A stretch of 64,000 bases of DNA from Pelagibacteraceae bacterium AG-349-L23 (GCA_003281045.1 QCDD01000002.1:1-64000), one strand, 5' to 3'; positions 27,150 through 35,937 are shown, counted from the stretch's first letter. Notes: generated from the sequence alone by a model not told the origin. A program made the numbers and translations.

Positions 27150-28133
27150 TTAATAATGTTGTTTACTTGGAATGACTGATCTCACACCACCTTGAGGATT
27201 ATCTACATCACCTTTTCTTCTAGGAATCAGATGAATATGACAATGCATAATTGTTTGACCAGCAATCTTTCCAGCATTCATACCAATATTGAAACCCAAA
27301 ATTTTTTTATCTTTTTTTAAAATGATGTTCCTCATTTCTTTTATAAGTTCATTGCATGAATTAATTTCAGCTTGATGTAAGCCAAAATAATCTACAACAT
27401 GTCTTTTTGGAATTATTAAAGCATGAAATTTTGTTACCGGGTAACTATCAAAGGTAGCGTAAGCTAGCTCATTCTCAAGATGCTTTCCCTTAACTTTATT
27501 TTTGCAAAATATACAATTAGGAACTCTTTTTTTAAAATTTTCCCTTACATCTCTAAAGTCAGTTTTGCTTTTGTTTTTTTTCATAGAATTACAGCTATAA
27601 CAAAGAGCTTGAAAGTTGCTTAATTCATCTTTTCCACCTAAAGATTTTGGAAATATATGGTCAACCTCTAAAGCTTTTACGTCATTTGATACGCCACAAG
27701 CCTCACATCTTGTTTTGGCTCTCTCTAGTACTTGCCATCTTACTGAGCTTGGAATTATTCCAGAAGACTTTGATCTATGTTGAAAGGTTTTTTGGCCTCT
27801 AGTTTTTAAAAAATTATTGATCTTATCATCACACAATTTTATCAATTCATTTTTTTCAGTTATAGATAATGAATTAAATTCTCTTAAAAAATAAAAGTTT
27901 TTATCTCTGTTAATAATTTCTAAATTTTTTGTTAATACCTTTCCTGGCATCAACTTAACAATATCATCATAATATTTAATAGCCCAAGGATCATATGATA
28001 AAATTTCTTTAGCTATATTTTTAGAATTATTTCTACCATTATTGTTTATTAATGATTTAATCATCACAGGTTGGTAGATATGTGACATTTTCATTTTATT
28101 TTGAATGTAATTTTTTAATAATCTAAAAGACAT
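27150..28133 (-). CDS. HNH nuclease-HIT domain fusion protein
   Basis: A 327-residue protein with two recognisable domains. Residues about 125-190 hold an HNH nuclease core: zinc pair CEAC, DHIFPKSLGGKDELSNFQALC and YSCN. Residues about 205-320 hold a HIT nucleotide hydrolase/transferase domain with the zinc pair CIFC, FHALIIPKRHV and the catalytic HCHIHLIPRR. The first ~120 residues are a helical region I cannot place. It overlaps pabC by 11 bases and ends the pabB-pabA-pabC run. Function unknown; a nucleic-acid end-processing or 5'-adenylate-removal role is a guess from HIT proteins such as aprataxin. Confidence 0.85.
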   Translation of the reverse strand: MSFRLLKNYIQNKMKMSHIYQPVMIKSLINNNGRNNSKNIAKEILSYDPWAIKYYDDIVKLMPGKVLTKNLEIINRDKNFYFLREFNSLSITEKNELIKLCDDKINNFLKTRGQKTFQHRSKSSGIIPSSVRWQVLERAKTRCEACGVSNDVKALEVDHIFPKSLGGKDELSNFQALCYSCNSMKKNKSKTDFRDVRENFKKRVPNCIFCKNKVKGKHLENELAYATFDSYPVTKFHALIIPKRHVVDYFGLHQAEINSCNELIKEMRNIILKKDKKILGFNIGMNAGKIAGQTIMHCHIHLIPRRKGDVDNPQGGVRSVIPSKQHY

Positions 28134-28896
28134 ATTGTTTGTTTCTTTTTATTTCTTTTAGAAAAATTTTATTTAAATTATTATAGGTCTTAAGATTTTT
28201 CCTTTTCCATTTAAGCTCATTTATAGTTCTAACTGAGGCAACCCCTTTACCAGAACCTATCAATAATATTTCATCATAATTTTTTATCTCTTTAAGTAAA
28301 ATATCTTTCTTAAAAATCTTTCTTATTTTTGTTTTGAAAAATTTATAAGTATTTCCCTCATAATAATCCTTTTTAGGAGTAAAAAATTTTTGATTTTTAA
28401 CAAATAATAAATTTGAGGTTCCAGTTTCTAATAATTTCTTATTTGATACCAACGCTATATCTGATTGGGAGTTATCCATTTTAGATAGATAAGATAAGAT
28501 CTTTTTATATTTTAGATTTTTAAATTCTGGTTTTTCTCTTTTTAATTTTACTAATCTCAAATTAAAATTTAATTTCGGTTTAACTCTTTTTCTTAAAGAA
28601 ATTGAAATAATTTTCTTATTTATAGCAATTCTCAAAAGATGATTATATTTCCTCTTTTTGGATAAATTTTTATTTATTATTTTTAAAATATCTGACTTTA
28701 AAGATTTCTTTTTAATTTGGTATTTTTTTAATGATAAAATTAAGTTTTTTAAATGATTATCAAAGAATAAAGCTTTCGCTGGTTTGCCAAAAATCCACAC
28801 CGTTGTAAAAATTCCATGATCCCCCCAAAGATCTTGGAATTCTATCTGTTTTAAGTCTTTAAGCCGATAAGATTTTTTTAATAAGTAGGTTACCAT
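28123..28896 (-). CDS. pabC: Class IV aminotransferase, aminodeoxychorismate lyase-like (PabC)
   Basis: A 257-residue fold-type IV PLP protein. The start region LWGDHGIFTTVWIFGKPAK, the basic active-site stretch NLKYKKILSY and the signature LLETGTSNLLFVKNQKFFTPK are those of the PabC/IlvE/DAAA family. By context behind pabB and pabA it should release pyruvate from aminodeoxychorismate to give p-aminobenzoate for folate. Its ATG at 28896 lies 38 bases inside pabA, an unusually long overlap, so a later non-ATG start is possible. It is very Lys-rich, like its neighbours. Confidence 0.82.
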   Translation of the reverse strand: MVTYLLKKSYRLKDLKQIEFQDLWGDHGIFTTVWIFGKPAKALFFDNHLKNLILSLKKYQIKKKSLKSDILKIINKNLSKKRKYNHLLRIAINKKIISISLRKRVKPKLNFNLRLVKLKREKPEFKNLKYKKILSYLSKMDNSQSDIALVSNKKLLETGTSNLLFVKNQKFFTPKKDYYEGNTYKFFKTKIRKIFKKDILLKEIKNYDEILLIGSGKGVASVRTINELKWKRKNLKTYNNLNKIFLKEIKRNKQYVF

Positions 28897-29416
28897 TGAT
28901 AGTTAAAAAAGATTCTGGGTGAAATTGAAATCCATAAATTTTTTCCTTTTGATTTTCAAATGCCATTGCAACTTTTGAATTTAAACATCTCATAGTTATC
29001 TCAAAATTATTAGATTTGAAAGGTTCTTTTAATTTTAAAGAATGATACCTGCCAACTTTAAATATTTTTCCTTTTTTAAATAAAGATTTATTAGTGATTA
29101 CTTTTATATTTGATTGAAAACCATGATAAATTTTTCTTTGTTCAACAATTTTTGCACCTTCACAAAATAAGATGTGTTGAAATCCTAAACAAATTCCTAT
29201 GATTTTCTTTTTACCTTTATATTTTTTATAAATTTTTGAAGTGATTGGATAATTTTTTGGATTACCTGGTCCAGGTGAAAAAATTATTGTAGATGCGTGC
29301 TTAATTTTATTTTCGTTAACTTTATCATAGTTATCGCACTCAACTTTATCAAACAAAGCAAATTGATGAACTACATTATGAGTAAAAGAGTCGTTATGAT
29401 CAATTACATAAATCAT
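28859..29416 (-). CDS. pabA: Glutamine amidotransferase, PabA/TrpG type
   Basis: A 185-residue class I glutaminase subunit that delivers ammonia to a chorismate-using synthase. Motifs: IDHNDSFTHNVVHQF at the start, oxyanion-site FSPGPGNP, catalytic Cys in GICLGFQH, and His-Glu in GFQFHPES. Overlaps pabB by 4 bases upstream (ATGA type) and pabC by 38 bases downstream. Together they form a p-aminobenzoate set; TrpG of anthranilate synthase is the sequence-level alternative. Confidence 0.9.
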   Translation of the reverse strand: MIYVIDHNDSFTHNVVHQFALFDKVECDNYDKVNENKIKHASTIIFSPGPGNPKNYPITSKIYKKYKGKKKIIGICLGFQHILFCEGAKIVEQRKIYHGFQSNIKVITNKSLFKKGKIFKVGRYHSLKLKEPFKSNNFEITMRCLNSKVAMAFENQKEKIYGFQFHPESFLTINGNLLIKKILSA

Positions 29417-30564
29417 TTAAATAAATCTATTAACGCTTTAGCTTTAAGAAAATTTTCATTAAATTCATGATTGGCATTACTATCGACGACAACACCTGAA
29501 GCAACTGAAATTTCAGATATATTTTTAAAATTTAAAATTGAGCGTATTATTATGTTAAATCTCATATCACCATTGAATTTTATGTAGCCAAAACTACCTG
29601 TATAAATATTCCTGTTTTCTTTTTCCTGATTATTTAAAAGATTAAGCGTATTTATCTTTGGACACCCAATAACTGAACCCCCGGGCATCATTGCTTTTAT
29701 TATTTCAAAATTATTTATATTCTTTTTTAATTTACCCTTGATGAGGCTGACATAATGAAAAAGGTCTTTATATTCCTCTACGATTTTTTGTTTAGATAGT
29801 TTTACAGTGCCCACTTTACAAATTCTTGATAAATCATTCCTTTCCATATCAACAATCATATTGTGCTCTTTGGTTTCTTTTAAATTTTTTCTAAAATAAT
29901 TTAATGCTTTTATTTTATTCAAATGCTTGGTTTTTTTTACAGTTCCAGCTATTGGTTTTGTAGATATATCACTCCCCTTTTTTGTAATTAAAGTTTCTGG
30001 GGAACAGCTTATTATTGAATAATTATGATCTTTAATCATAAAAGCCTCGGGAGCTAGATTAGTATTAGATAACCTCGAAAAAAAATCTAACGGGTTAATT
30101 TTTGACTTTGTTTTATATTTAGTGCAAATTTTAATTTGATATGTTTCACCACTTTTTATTTTTTTCTTAAATTTATTGAATATTTTTGTATAATTTTTTC
30201 TATTAATATTTATTTTAAAATTACCTGATTTAAAATTTTCGAAATCATAATTTAACTTGTTACTTAGCTTGATCTTTTTTTCTGGTTTATAGAAAATACC
30301 TTTGGGAAAATTTAAATTCTTCTGTTTTGGGATTTTAACATCAATTAGATTATTCAATAACTCATATCCAAAAAAACCGATAAAAAGGTCAGTATCTTTT
30401 GATTTCTTTTTATTTTTTTTAGTTAAAAAACTTTTAATATTTTGATTATTTAAAATAATTTTTTTTGAAAAATTAGTATAAAGGTTAAATCCTTTTTTAG
30501 ATTTATAAATAATATAGGGTTTTCCTGACTGATGTATCTCTGTTAATTGATTTAATCTGTTCAA
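29413..30564 (-). CDS. pabB: Chorismate-binding synthase component I (PabB-like)
   Basis: A 383-residue chorismate-binding enzyme. Family motifs: SCSPETLI, KPIAGTVKK, VDMERNDLSRIC, MMPGGSVIGCPKI, YTGSFGYIKFNGDMRFNIIIRS and SGVVVDSN. The PGGS form and the pabA/pabC neighbours indicate aminodeoxychorismate synthase. However, the residue that is Lys in E. coli PabB (PIKGT) is Ala here, as in anthranilate synthase. The N-terminal domain is short, with no obvious tryptophan-feedback site. It is first in the pabB-pabA-pabC-HNH/HIT run and 2 bases downstream of the MFS gene. Confidence 0.82.
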   Translation of the reverse strand: MNRLNQLTEIHQSGKPYIIYKSKKGFNLYTNFSKKIILNNQNIKSFLTKKNKKKSKDTDLFIGFFGYELLNNLIDVKIPKQKNLNFPKGIFYKPEKKIKLSNKLNYDFENFKSGNFKININRKNYTKIFNKFKKKIKSGETYQIKICTKYKTKSKINPLDFFSRLSNTNLAPEAFMIKDHNYSIISCSPETLITKKGSDISTKPIAGTVKKTKHLNKIKALNYFRKNLKETKEHNMIVDMERNDLSRICKVGTVKLSKQKIVEEYKDLFHYVSLIKGKLKKNINNFEIIKAMMPGGSVIGCPKINTLNLLNNQEKENRNIYTGSFGYIKFNGDMRFNIIIRSILNFKNISEISVASGVVVDSNANHEFNENFLKAKALIDLFK

Positions 30565-30565
30565 A

Positions 30566-31786
30566 TTATTCTGTTTTTAGTCTTAAAACTGGTTCTTCTC
30601 TAATTGGTAGATGAATTATTGCTGCAAAAACTGATAATGCAATTGCTAAATACCACGCATAATCATATGACCCATATAGATCATAAAATAAACCCCCTAG
30701 ATAAGCGCCAAAAAAAGATCCAACTTGGTGACTTAAAAAAACAATTCCATACAGAAGACCTAAATACTTTGTCCCAAACAGGTGAGCTACAATTCCACTT
30801 GTTGCAGGCACTGTCGATAACCATAAAAAACCAAAACTTGCACCAAATAAAAATGCATTAATATTACTTGCGGGCATAAATATAAAAAAAATTATAGAAA
30901 CACCTCTTAAAAAGTAAATTGCACTAAGGATAATTTTCTTACTCATTTTTGCAGAGAGGTAGCCACTTAATAGTGAACCAAAAATATTAAATAAACCGAT
31001 CAAAGATAAAATTGCTGCTGCAGTCCAATCCTCAAGACCTCTATCTATCACATATTTAGGTACATGTGTTCCAACCAAAGTTATATGAAAACCACATACA
31101 AAAAACCCTGATACAAGTAAAATATAACTTTTAGTTTTAAAAGCTTCTGAGAGAGCTTCCTTAAAAGATTGATCTGAACTTTTTTCGACACTTTCCGTTT
31201 TAGATGGAGATCTAACAAAATATGCTGCAACTAAACCAGATAACAAAAATAAGCAAAAAACAAATAATGTATAGTTCCAACCAAACTCTGTGAGAGAAAA
31301 ATTAGTAAAAATTGGTGAAAGAAAGTAACCAAATGATCCAACAGCAGTAACAAAACTCATTGCAATCGTTCTTGTAGATAATGGAAAATGTTTACCCACA
31401 ACTGACATAGGAATACTTATTGCCGTTCCACCAAGACCTATTCCTATTAATAAACCCATATGGATTTGAAAAAATATTCCAGTATTTGGACCCGTGTATA
31501 AAAAATAAACACCTAAAGTATAAAATATAAATGCTCCGATTATAGCTATATGTCCTCCGTATTTATCTGCTATAGCTCCGAAGATAGGACCTGTTATTCC
31601 CCACATCAACATCTGCATCCCAATTGCAAAACCAAATGCGGTGTTGCTTATCTTTAAACTCTCGTTGAAGTCCATAAAGAACAAACCAAATGTTTGTCTG
31701 ACACCCAAAGAAATCAAAACAACAAAGCATGCAGCAAATAAAGTTACTATCGCTGTTTTTGAACGAAAAAATTTTTCAGAACTCAT
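30566..31786 (-). CDS. Major facilitator superfamily transporter
   Basis: A 406-residue 12-span MFS permease. The loop 2-3 signature is FGAIADKYGGHIAIIGA, and the duplicate region after helix 8 is LSGYLSAKMSKKIIL. The sequence resembles oxalate/formate-antiporter-like and monocarboxylate MFS members (VGVRQTFGLFFMDF at helix 1). The transported compound is unknown. The ATG overlaps the metC stop by 4 bases and the gene is followed closely by pabB, so a metC-MFS-pab transcript is possible. Confidence 0.88.
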   Translation of the reverse strand: MSSEKFFRSKTAIVTLFAACFVVLISLGVRQTFGLFFMDFNESLKISNTAFGFAIGMQMLMWGITGPIFGAIADKYGGHIAIIGAFIFYTLGVYFLYTGPNTGIFFQIHMGLLIGIGLGGTAISIPMSVVGKHFPLSTRTIAMSFVTAVGSFGYFLSPIFTNFSLTEFGWNYTLFVFCLFLLSGLVAAYFVRSPSKTESVEKSSDQSFKEALSEAFKTKSYILLVSGFFVCGFHITLVGTHVPKYVIDRGLEDWTAAAILSLIGLFNIFGSLLSGYLSAKMSKKIILSAIYFLRGVSIIFFIFMPASNINAFLFGASFGFLWLSTVPATSGIVAHLFGTKYLGLLYGIVFLSHQVGSFFGAYLGGLFYDLYGSYDYAWYLAIALSVFAAIIHLPIREEPVLRLKTE

Positions 31787-32958
31787 CGTAAATGTCTTAA
31801 AGCTTGTTTGATATCAGCAATCAAATCATTAGGATCTTCAAGACCTATATGTAATCTTACTAAATGTTCATCTTTTGGTAAGTTCATATATTTTCTTTTA
31901 CCAGTTTCTCTAAATTCTTGATGAAGCGCTAAACTCTCAAATCCACCCCAACTATAGCCATAGCCAAACAATTTCAGTGAATTAACAAATTTTCGAACAG
32001 AATTAATATTCTTAGCTTTTATTTTTAATCCCATTAAACCTGACGCTCCAGAATAATATTTTTTCCACATTCTAAAATTTTGTGAATTTTTTTTGAAAGG
32101 ATATAACAATTTAATTCTTTTATTTTTTGATAAAAATGCTGCAACTTTTTTAGCATTTTCTCTATGTCTGTCTAACCTCACGTCTAACGTTCTTAATCCC
32201 CTAGTTATTAAATAAGCATCATCAGGTCCTAATCTAAGACCAGTAATTTTTTCTGCTGCTTTAACTTTAGAAAACACCCTTTTATTCACTGCTAAACTTC
32301 CACCCATAACATCTGAATGCCCAGAATAATATTTAGTTGCAGAGACAATTGACATATCAAAACCAAGTTTAATTGGTTTTAAGTAATAAGGGGTACCCCA
32401 AGTATTATCAATTGCAGTGTATAGCTTATGCTTTTTTGCAATCGAAATAATTTTACCCAAGTCTTGAAAATCAAAAGTATTACTTCCAGGATTTTCTACA
32501 AAAATCAATTTTGTTTTCTTTGTAATATTGTTTTTTAATGTATTGAGGTCATGCGGATTATAAAAAACTGTCTTTATATTAAAATCTTTTAAATAATCTT
32601 CAGTTAAAATTCGTGTAGGACTGTAAACTGGATCTGCAACTAACATTTCATCTCCAGGTCTAACAAGGCTGAATATTGCTAAAAAAACCGAGCCAAAACC
32701 TGTTGGTGTCGTAAAAACATGATAACTTTCCTCAAGTTTTGTTAAAATTTTTTGTAATATATAAGTAGTAGAGGTCCCTTGTCTGCCGTAATCAAAATGA
32801 CCACCTGTTGGATTTCGTAGAGCTTTTTTTTGAGTTTTTCTTATATGTTGCATAGACTTAAATATTATTGTTGATGCTCTAACCACTGGTGGATTTACTG
32901 ATTGGTTATGAAAATCTTTTGCAGTGTGTTTTAAAAATGTCTTAAAAGATTTACCCAT
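31783..32958 (-). CDS. metC: Cystathionine beta-lyase (MetC-type PLP enzyme)
   Basis: About 391 residues of the Cys/Met-metabolism PLP family. The PLP Lys is in SATKYYSGHSDVMGG, the cofactor region in TPTGFGSVF, and ENPGSNTFDFQDLGKI carries the conserved Asp-ligand region. VRLHIGLEDPNDLIADIKQAL ends the domain. It is closer to cystathionine beta-lyase than to gamma-synthase in these motifs. The frame is open to an ATG at 32997, but the Met at 32958 (MGKSFKTF) gives the usual spacing to VNPPVVRAST. It overlaps the MFS gene by 4 bases. Confidence 0.87.
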   Translation of the reverse strand: MGKSFKTFLKHTAKDFHNQSVNPPVVRASTIIFKSMQHIRKTQKKALRNPTGGHFDYGRQGTSTTYILQKILTKLEESYHVFTTPTGFGSVFLAIFSLVRPGDEMLVADPVYSPTRILTEDYLKDFNIKTVFYNPHDLNTLKNNITKKTKLIFVENPGSNTFDFQDLGKIISIAKKHKLYTAIDNTWGTPYYLKPIKLGFDMSIVSATKYYSGHSDVMGGSLAVNKRVFSKVKAAEKITGLRLGPDDAYLITRGLRTLDVRLDRHRENAKKVAAFLSKNKRIKLLYPFKKNSQNFRMWKKYYSGASGLMGLKIKAKNINSVRKFVNSLKLFGYGYSWGGFESLALHQEFRETGKRKYMNLPKDEHLVRLHIGLEDPNDLIADIKQALRHLR

Positions 32959-33030
32959 AAAAAAATTGATATGATTAACGGACAATGCTATATCCATATC
33001 AAAAATTCAATAAATTAATGAAAAGGATTA

Positions 33031-33114
33031 ATGAGTTACCCAAAGAAACATAGAGGCCGAAGAAAAATGGGGTCGAAAAAAAGAAGAGCTAGAAAAAAAA
33101 ATAAGAAAAAATAG
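33031..33114 (+). CDS. Tiny Arg/Lys-rich protein, 27 residues
   Basis: ATG 33031 is preceded by AAAAGGA 5 bases upstream, a good ribosome site, and reads 27 codons to TAG. The peptide begins MSYPKKHRGRRKMGSKKRRA and is about two-thirds Lys/Arg, like very small ribosome-associated proteins (COX24/bS22-type basic tails come to mind, without firm evidence). It lies between convergently placed mnmA (stop 2 bases away) and the divergent metC start. Size and composition make it easy to miss by automatic callers. Confidence 0.6.
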   Translation: MSYPKKHRGRRKMGSKKRRARKKNKKK

Positions 33115-33115
33115 C

Positions 33116-34234
33116 TTATTCCTTTATCCAGCCGCCTCCTAATACTTTATAACCTAAAGCATCTTTATTATAGAAAACACATGCCTGGCCTGGTGATATT
33201 CCATCTTCAGGACTTTCAAGGTTTACATTCGCACCATTTTGATCACTTAGGTTAACGTTTGCTTTTAGCAATTTACCAGTAGATCTAACTTTTACAAAAA
33301 TGCTGGATTTAAATTCTTGATCATTTGCTAATAAATTAACATTTTTTAATAAAATATCTTTCTTTCCTAAATATTCTTTTGGTCCAACAATTATTTCATT
33401 TTTTTCAGAATTAATTTTAATAACGTATAAAGCTTCTTTGTCAGAAACTTTTATTCCTTTTCTTTGACCAATAGTAAAATTTATAATTCCATCGTGAACA
33501 CCAATTACATTACCTTTAAGATCTTTTATGTTTCCTTTTTTAAATGAGTCTGGTCTGAATTTTTGAATTACTGATGCATAATCTCCACCAGGTACAAAAC
33601 ATATATCCTGGCTGTCTGGTTTATCAGCAACATTAAGTTCTAGTTTTTTGGCAATTTCACGTGTTTCATTTTTATGAAGACCACCTAATGGAAATCTTAA
33701 ATAATCAAGTTGTTCTCTAGTAGTATTGAAAAGAAAATAACTTTGATCTCTATTCTCGTCGATAGCTCTGTACATATTTGTATTATTATTTGAAGTAACA
33801 CTTTTCACATAATGACCAGTGATTAAAGCATCAGCATTTAAATCTTTAGAAACTTCAAATAAATCCTTAAATTTTACTGTTTGATTACATTGAACACAAG
33901 GTATTGGAGTTTCACCTTTTAAGTAGCTATCAACAAAGTTGTCTATAACTCCTTGCTTGAACTTATTTTGATAATATAAAATTTTATGTTCTATATCTAG
34001 TTTTTGAGCAACTCTTTTTGCATCCATGATATCTTGACCAGAACAACATTGCTTTGACTCCGCGACCTGCTTTGCATCGTCATAAAGTTTTAAAGTAATG
34101 CCAATTACGTCATATCCTTCTTTTTTCATCATGCCTGCGACAGTTGATGAATCTACACCTCCAGACATTGCAACAACTACTTTTGTGTCTGATGGTTTTT
34201 TGTTTAATCCTATTGAATTTAATTCTTTATTCAT
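33116..34234 (-). CDS. mnmA: tRNA-specific 2-thiouridylase MnmA
   Basis: A 372-residue PP-loop enzyme that thiolates U34 of tRNA Lys, Glu and Gln. The ATP loop is [15 protein letters not shown]. The first catalytic Cys is in [14 protein letters not shown] and the second in [13 protein letters not shown]. The C-terminal domain includes [11 protein letters not shown] and the GQACVFY barrel element. Length and motifs match the family. It is a single minus-strand gene, divergent from the DUF3553-cysQ pair. Confidence 0.96.
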   Translation of the reverse strand: MNKELNSIGLNKKPSDTKVVVAMSGGVDSSTVAGMMKKEGYDVIGITLKLYDDAKQVAESKQCCSGQDIMDAKRVAQKLDIEHKILYYQNKFKQGVIDNFVDSYLKGETPIPCVQCNQTVKFKDLFEVSKDLNADALITGHYVKSVTSNNNTNMYRAIDENRDQSYFLFNTTREQLDYLRFPLGGLHKNETREIAKKLELNVADKPDSQDICFVPGGDYASVIQKFRPDSFKKGNIKDLKGNVIGVHDGIINFTIGQRKGIKVSDKEALYVIKINSEKNEIIVGPKEYLGKKDILLKNVNLLANDQEFKSSIFVKVRSTGKLLKANVNLSDQNGANVNLESPEDGISPGQACVFYNKDALGYKVLGGGWIKE

Positions 34235-34275
34235 TTGATGGTATTTATACTTATTTCTAATATAAGTTAAATTAA

Positions 34276-34446
34276 ATGATATTAGATTTTGAACCAGGAG
34301 ACAAAGTTATCAATCCCTCTAATAAAAACTGGGGTATAGGTCAAGTTCAATCAATTATAAAAGAAAAAGTGACAGTTAATTTTGAAAATGTTGGAAAAAA
34401 AGTAATAAATACTAAAAATATAGAATTAATAAAGATCAATGAATAA
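34276..34446 (+). CDS. DUF3553 small protein
   Basis: A 56-residue protein of the DUF3553 family. It shows [20 protein letters not shown], then [17 protein letters not shown] and the closing IELIKI. The pattern is an SH3/Tudor-like beta barrel related to the CarD/UvrD-tail fold (W-G-x-G-x-V plus VNFE), so a role in binding a nucleic-acid enzyme is plausible but unproven. It overlaps the cysQ start by 8 bases, implying co-translation. It was found by reading the gap upstream of cysQ. Confidence 0.82.
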   Translation: MILDFEPGDKVINPSNKNWGIGQVQSIIKEKVTVNFENVGKKVINTKNIELIKINE

Positions 34447-35209
34447 TTTGAATTTAAAAAAGATTGTCGAAAATCTAATTGGTACATTTATTCATGCAGG
34501 AAAAATTTCTTTAGATTTAAGAAAGCAAGGACTTATAAAAAAAATTAAAGCCGATAATACTCCTGTTAGTAATGGAGATTTAGAAGTTAATAAAATTGTT
34601 TCTCAAAAAATTAAAGAATTAACACCTGAACTTCCCATCATTTCAGAAGAGACCTCTGATAATAAATCAATAAACAATCTTGAAAACTTTTGGCTAATTG
34701 ACCCCATAGATGGCACCTATGACTACATAAATAATCTAGAGGAATTTACAATTAATGCTGGATTAATAATTAACAAAAATCCAGTAGCTGGATTAATTTA
34801 TGCCCCCTCAAAAAAAAGAATGTTTTATTCCTATGGACCAAATCATGCCTATGAGTTTACTAATGGAGAAACAAAGAATTTAAATTGTTCTGAAAATTTT
34901 GATAAAAATGATGTAAAATTTGTATCTTATTCAAACAATATTAAACCTGAAATAAAAAAATTACATAAAAAATTTAATGTGAAAAAATATGTGAGAATGA
35001 AAAGTTCTCTTAAATTTTGTGTCATTGCTGCTGGTGAATATGATGGATATGTGGCTGAGCCTAGAGCTTGTGAATGGGATATAGCGGCTGGTCATGCTAT
35101 TTTACAACATGCCGGAGGAATAATTACAGATTTTGAAGGCAAAGAAATTAAATATGGAAAGAAAAATTTTAAAAATCCAAGTTTAATCTTAAAAAATAAA
35201 AGTATTTGA
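34439..35209 (+). CDS. cysQ: 3'(2'),5'-bisphosphate nucleotidase CysQ
   Basis: A 256-residue Mg2+-dependent phosphatase of the inositol monophosphatase superfamily. Metal-binding motifs: ISEETSD (about 65-71), WLIDPIDGTYDYI (about 84-96) and CEWDIAAGHAILQHAGG near the C-terminus. CysQ converts PAP to AMP. Inositol monophosphatase is a possible alternative, but YDYI after DGT and the PRACEWDIA form are CysQ-like. PAP arises from acyl-carrier-protein maturation as well as from PAPS, so the gene makes sense even without sulfate assimilation. Confidence 0.88.
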   Translation: MNNLNLKKIVENLIGTFIHAGKISLDLRKQGLIKKIKADNTPVSNGDLEVNKIVSQKIKELTPELPIISEETSDNKSINNLENFWLIDPIDGTYDYINNLEEFTINAGLIINKNPVAGLIYAPSKKRMFYSYGPNHAYEFTNGETKNLNCSENFDKNDVKFVSYSNNIKPEIKKLHKKFNVKKYVRMKSSLKFCVIAAGEYDGYVAEPRACEWDIAAGHAILQHAGGIITDFEGKEIKYGKKNFKNPSLILKNKSI

Positions 35210-35210
35210 T

Positions 35211-35354
35211 ATGGATGAGCAATTAAGAGTAATACTTATAATTATTGTATCAGTATCTATTTTTGGCTTATTGGTATTTGTATATGTCAAAAATTATATC
35301 AGAAATAAAATCAATCAATTAGTTGAAGAAGAAAAGAAAAAAAAATTAAAGTAG
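35211..35354 (+). CDS. Small membrane protein, 47 residues, unknown
   Basis: ATG 35211 starts one base after the cysQ stop. The frame codes an N-terminal transmembrane helix (about residues 7-26, VILIIIVSVSIFGLLVFVY) and a charged helical tail rich in K and E (NKINQLVEEEKKKKLK), resembling a short membrane-anchored coiled coil. No family recognised. The 3' end overlaps the convergent recX gene by 9 bases. Tight spacing to cysQ supports it as the third gene of the DUF3553-cysQ unit. Confidence 0.58.
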   Translation: MDEQLRVILIIIVSVSIFGLLVFVYVKNYIRNKINQLVEEEKKKKLK

Positions 35355-35909
35355 TTTTATAATTTTTAAATAATCATCTTTTTTTAATTCCATAACTTTT
35401 TTTGATGTCTCAAAGTCGAAGCCATTTCTTGCCAATAAAGAGATATCCTTTTTATAAAAAAGTGGTCTATTATCATCAATCCTAGCGGGTCCAATTCTTT
35501 TCTTTTTACAAATTTTAATTGCCGAAAAAAAATCTTGATCTGAATTATCTTCATTAATTTTATTGACTGTGTCTTTTATAAATTCATCATTAACACCTTT
35601 GCCAATTAAGTAATTTCTGATTTTATTAATCGAACTTCCTCTTCGGATCATACTTTTGGCTTTACTTTCAGAATAAAATTTATCATTGATGAATTTATTT
35701 TTTTCTAAATCAGATAAAACAATATCAATTAAATTTGTCACATCCTGTTTTTTTACATTTGGAACAGATAATTTTAGATATTTTTTTAGTAAATATGTTC
35801 TTAATTGTTGTTTAGATGGAGCATATTTTTCAACATATGCTAAAGCAAAATTTCTCATTTCATCTACAGTCACCTGAAATGTTTTTCTCTTATTTCTTAT
35901 AGGAATCAT
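35346..35909 (-). CDS. recX: Recombination regulator RecX
   Basis: A 187-residue all-helical three-repeat protein that modulates RecA filaments. It shows ALAYVEKYAPSKQQLRTYL in repeat 1, the FINDKFYSESKAKSMIRRGSSINKIRNYLIGKGV signature in repeat 2, and LLARNGFDFETSKKVM in repeat 3. Length is typical. No recA nearby. The 3' end overlaps the small plus-strand gene by 9 bases. Confidence 0.86.
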   Translation of the reverse strand: MIPIRNKRKTFQVTVDEMRNFALAYVEKYAPSKQQLRTYLLKKYLKLSVPNVKKQDVTNLIDIVLSDLEKNKFINDKFYSESKAKSMIRRGSSINKIRNYLIGKGVNDEFIKDTVNKINEDNSDQDFFSAIKICKKKRIGPARIDDNRPLFYKKDISLLARNGFDFETSKKVMELKKDDYLKIIKLL

Positions 35910-35937
35910 TGTAAGATCTAATATAATATAATTTAAA

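Noticed and set aside
28123..30564. Lys-rich, A-tract-rich pab genes as possibly decaying or foreign
   Set aside because: Frames are intact and active-site motifs of the glutaminase and lyase are conserved; the Lys/Ile bias fits the AT-rich genome.
33018..33053. Short ATG frame MKRINELPKET ahead of the basic 27-residue gene
   Set aside because: Only 11 codons, and its first bases form the ribosome site for the frame starting at 33031.
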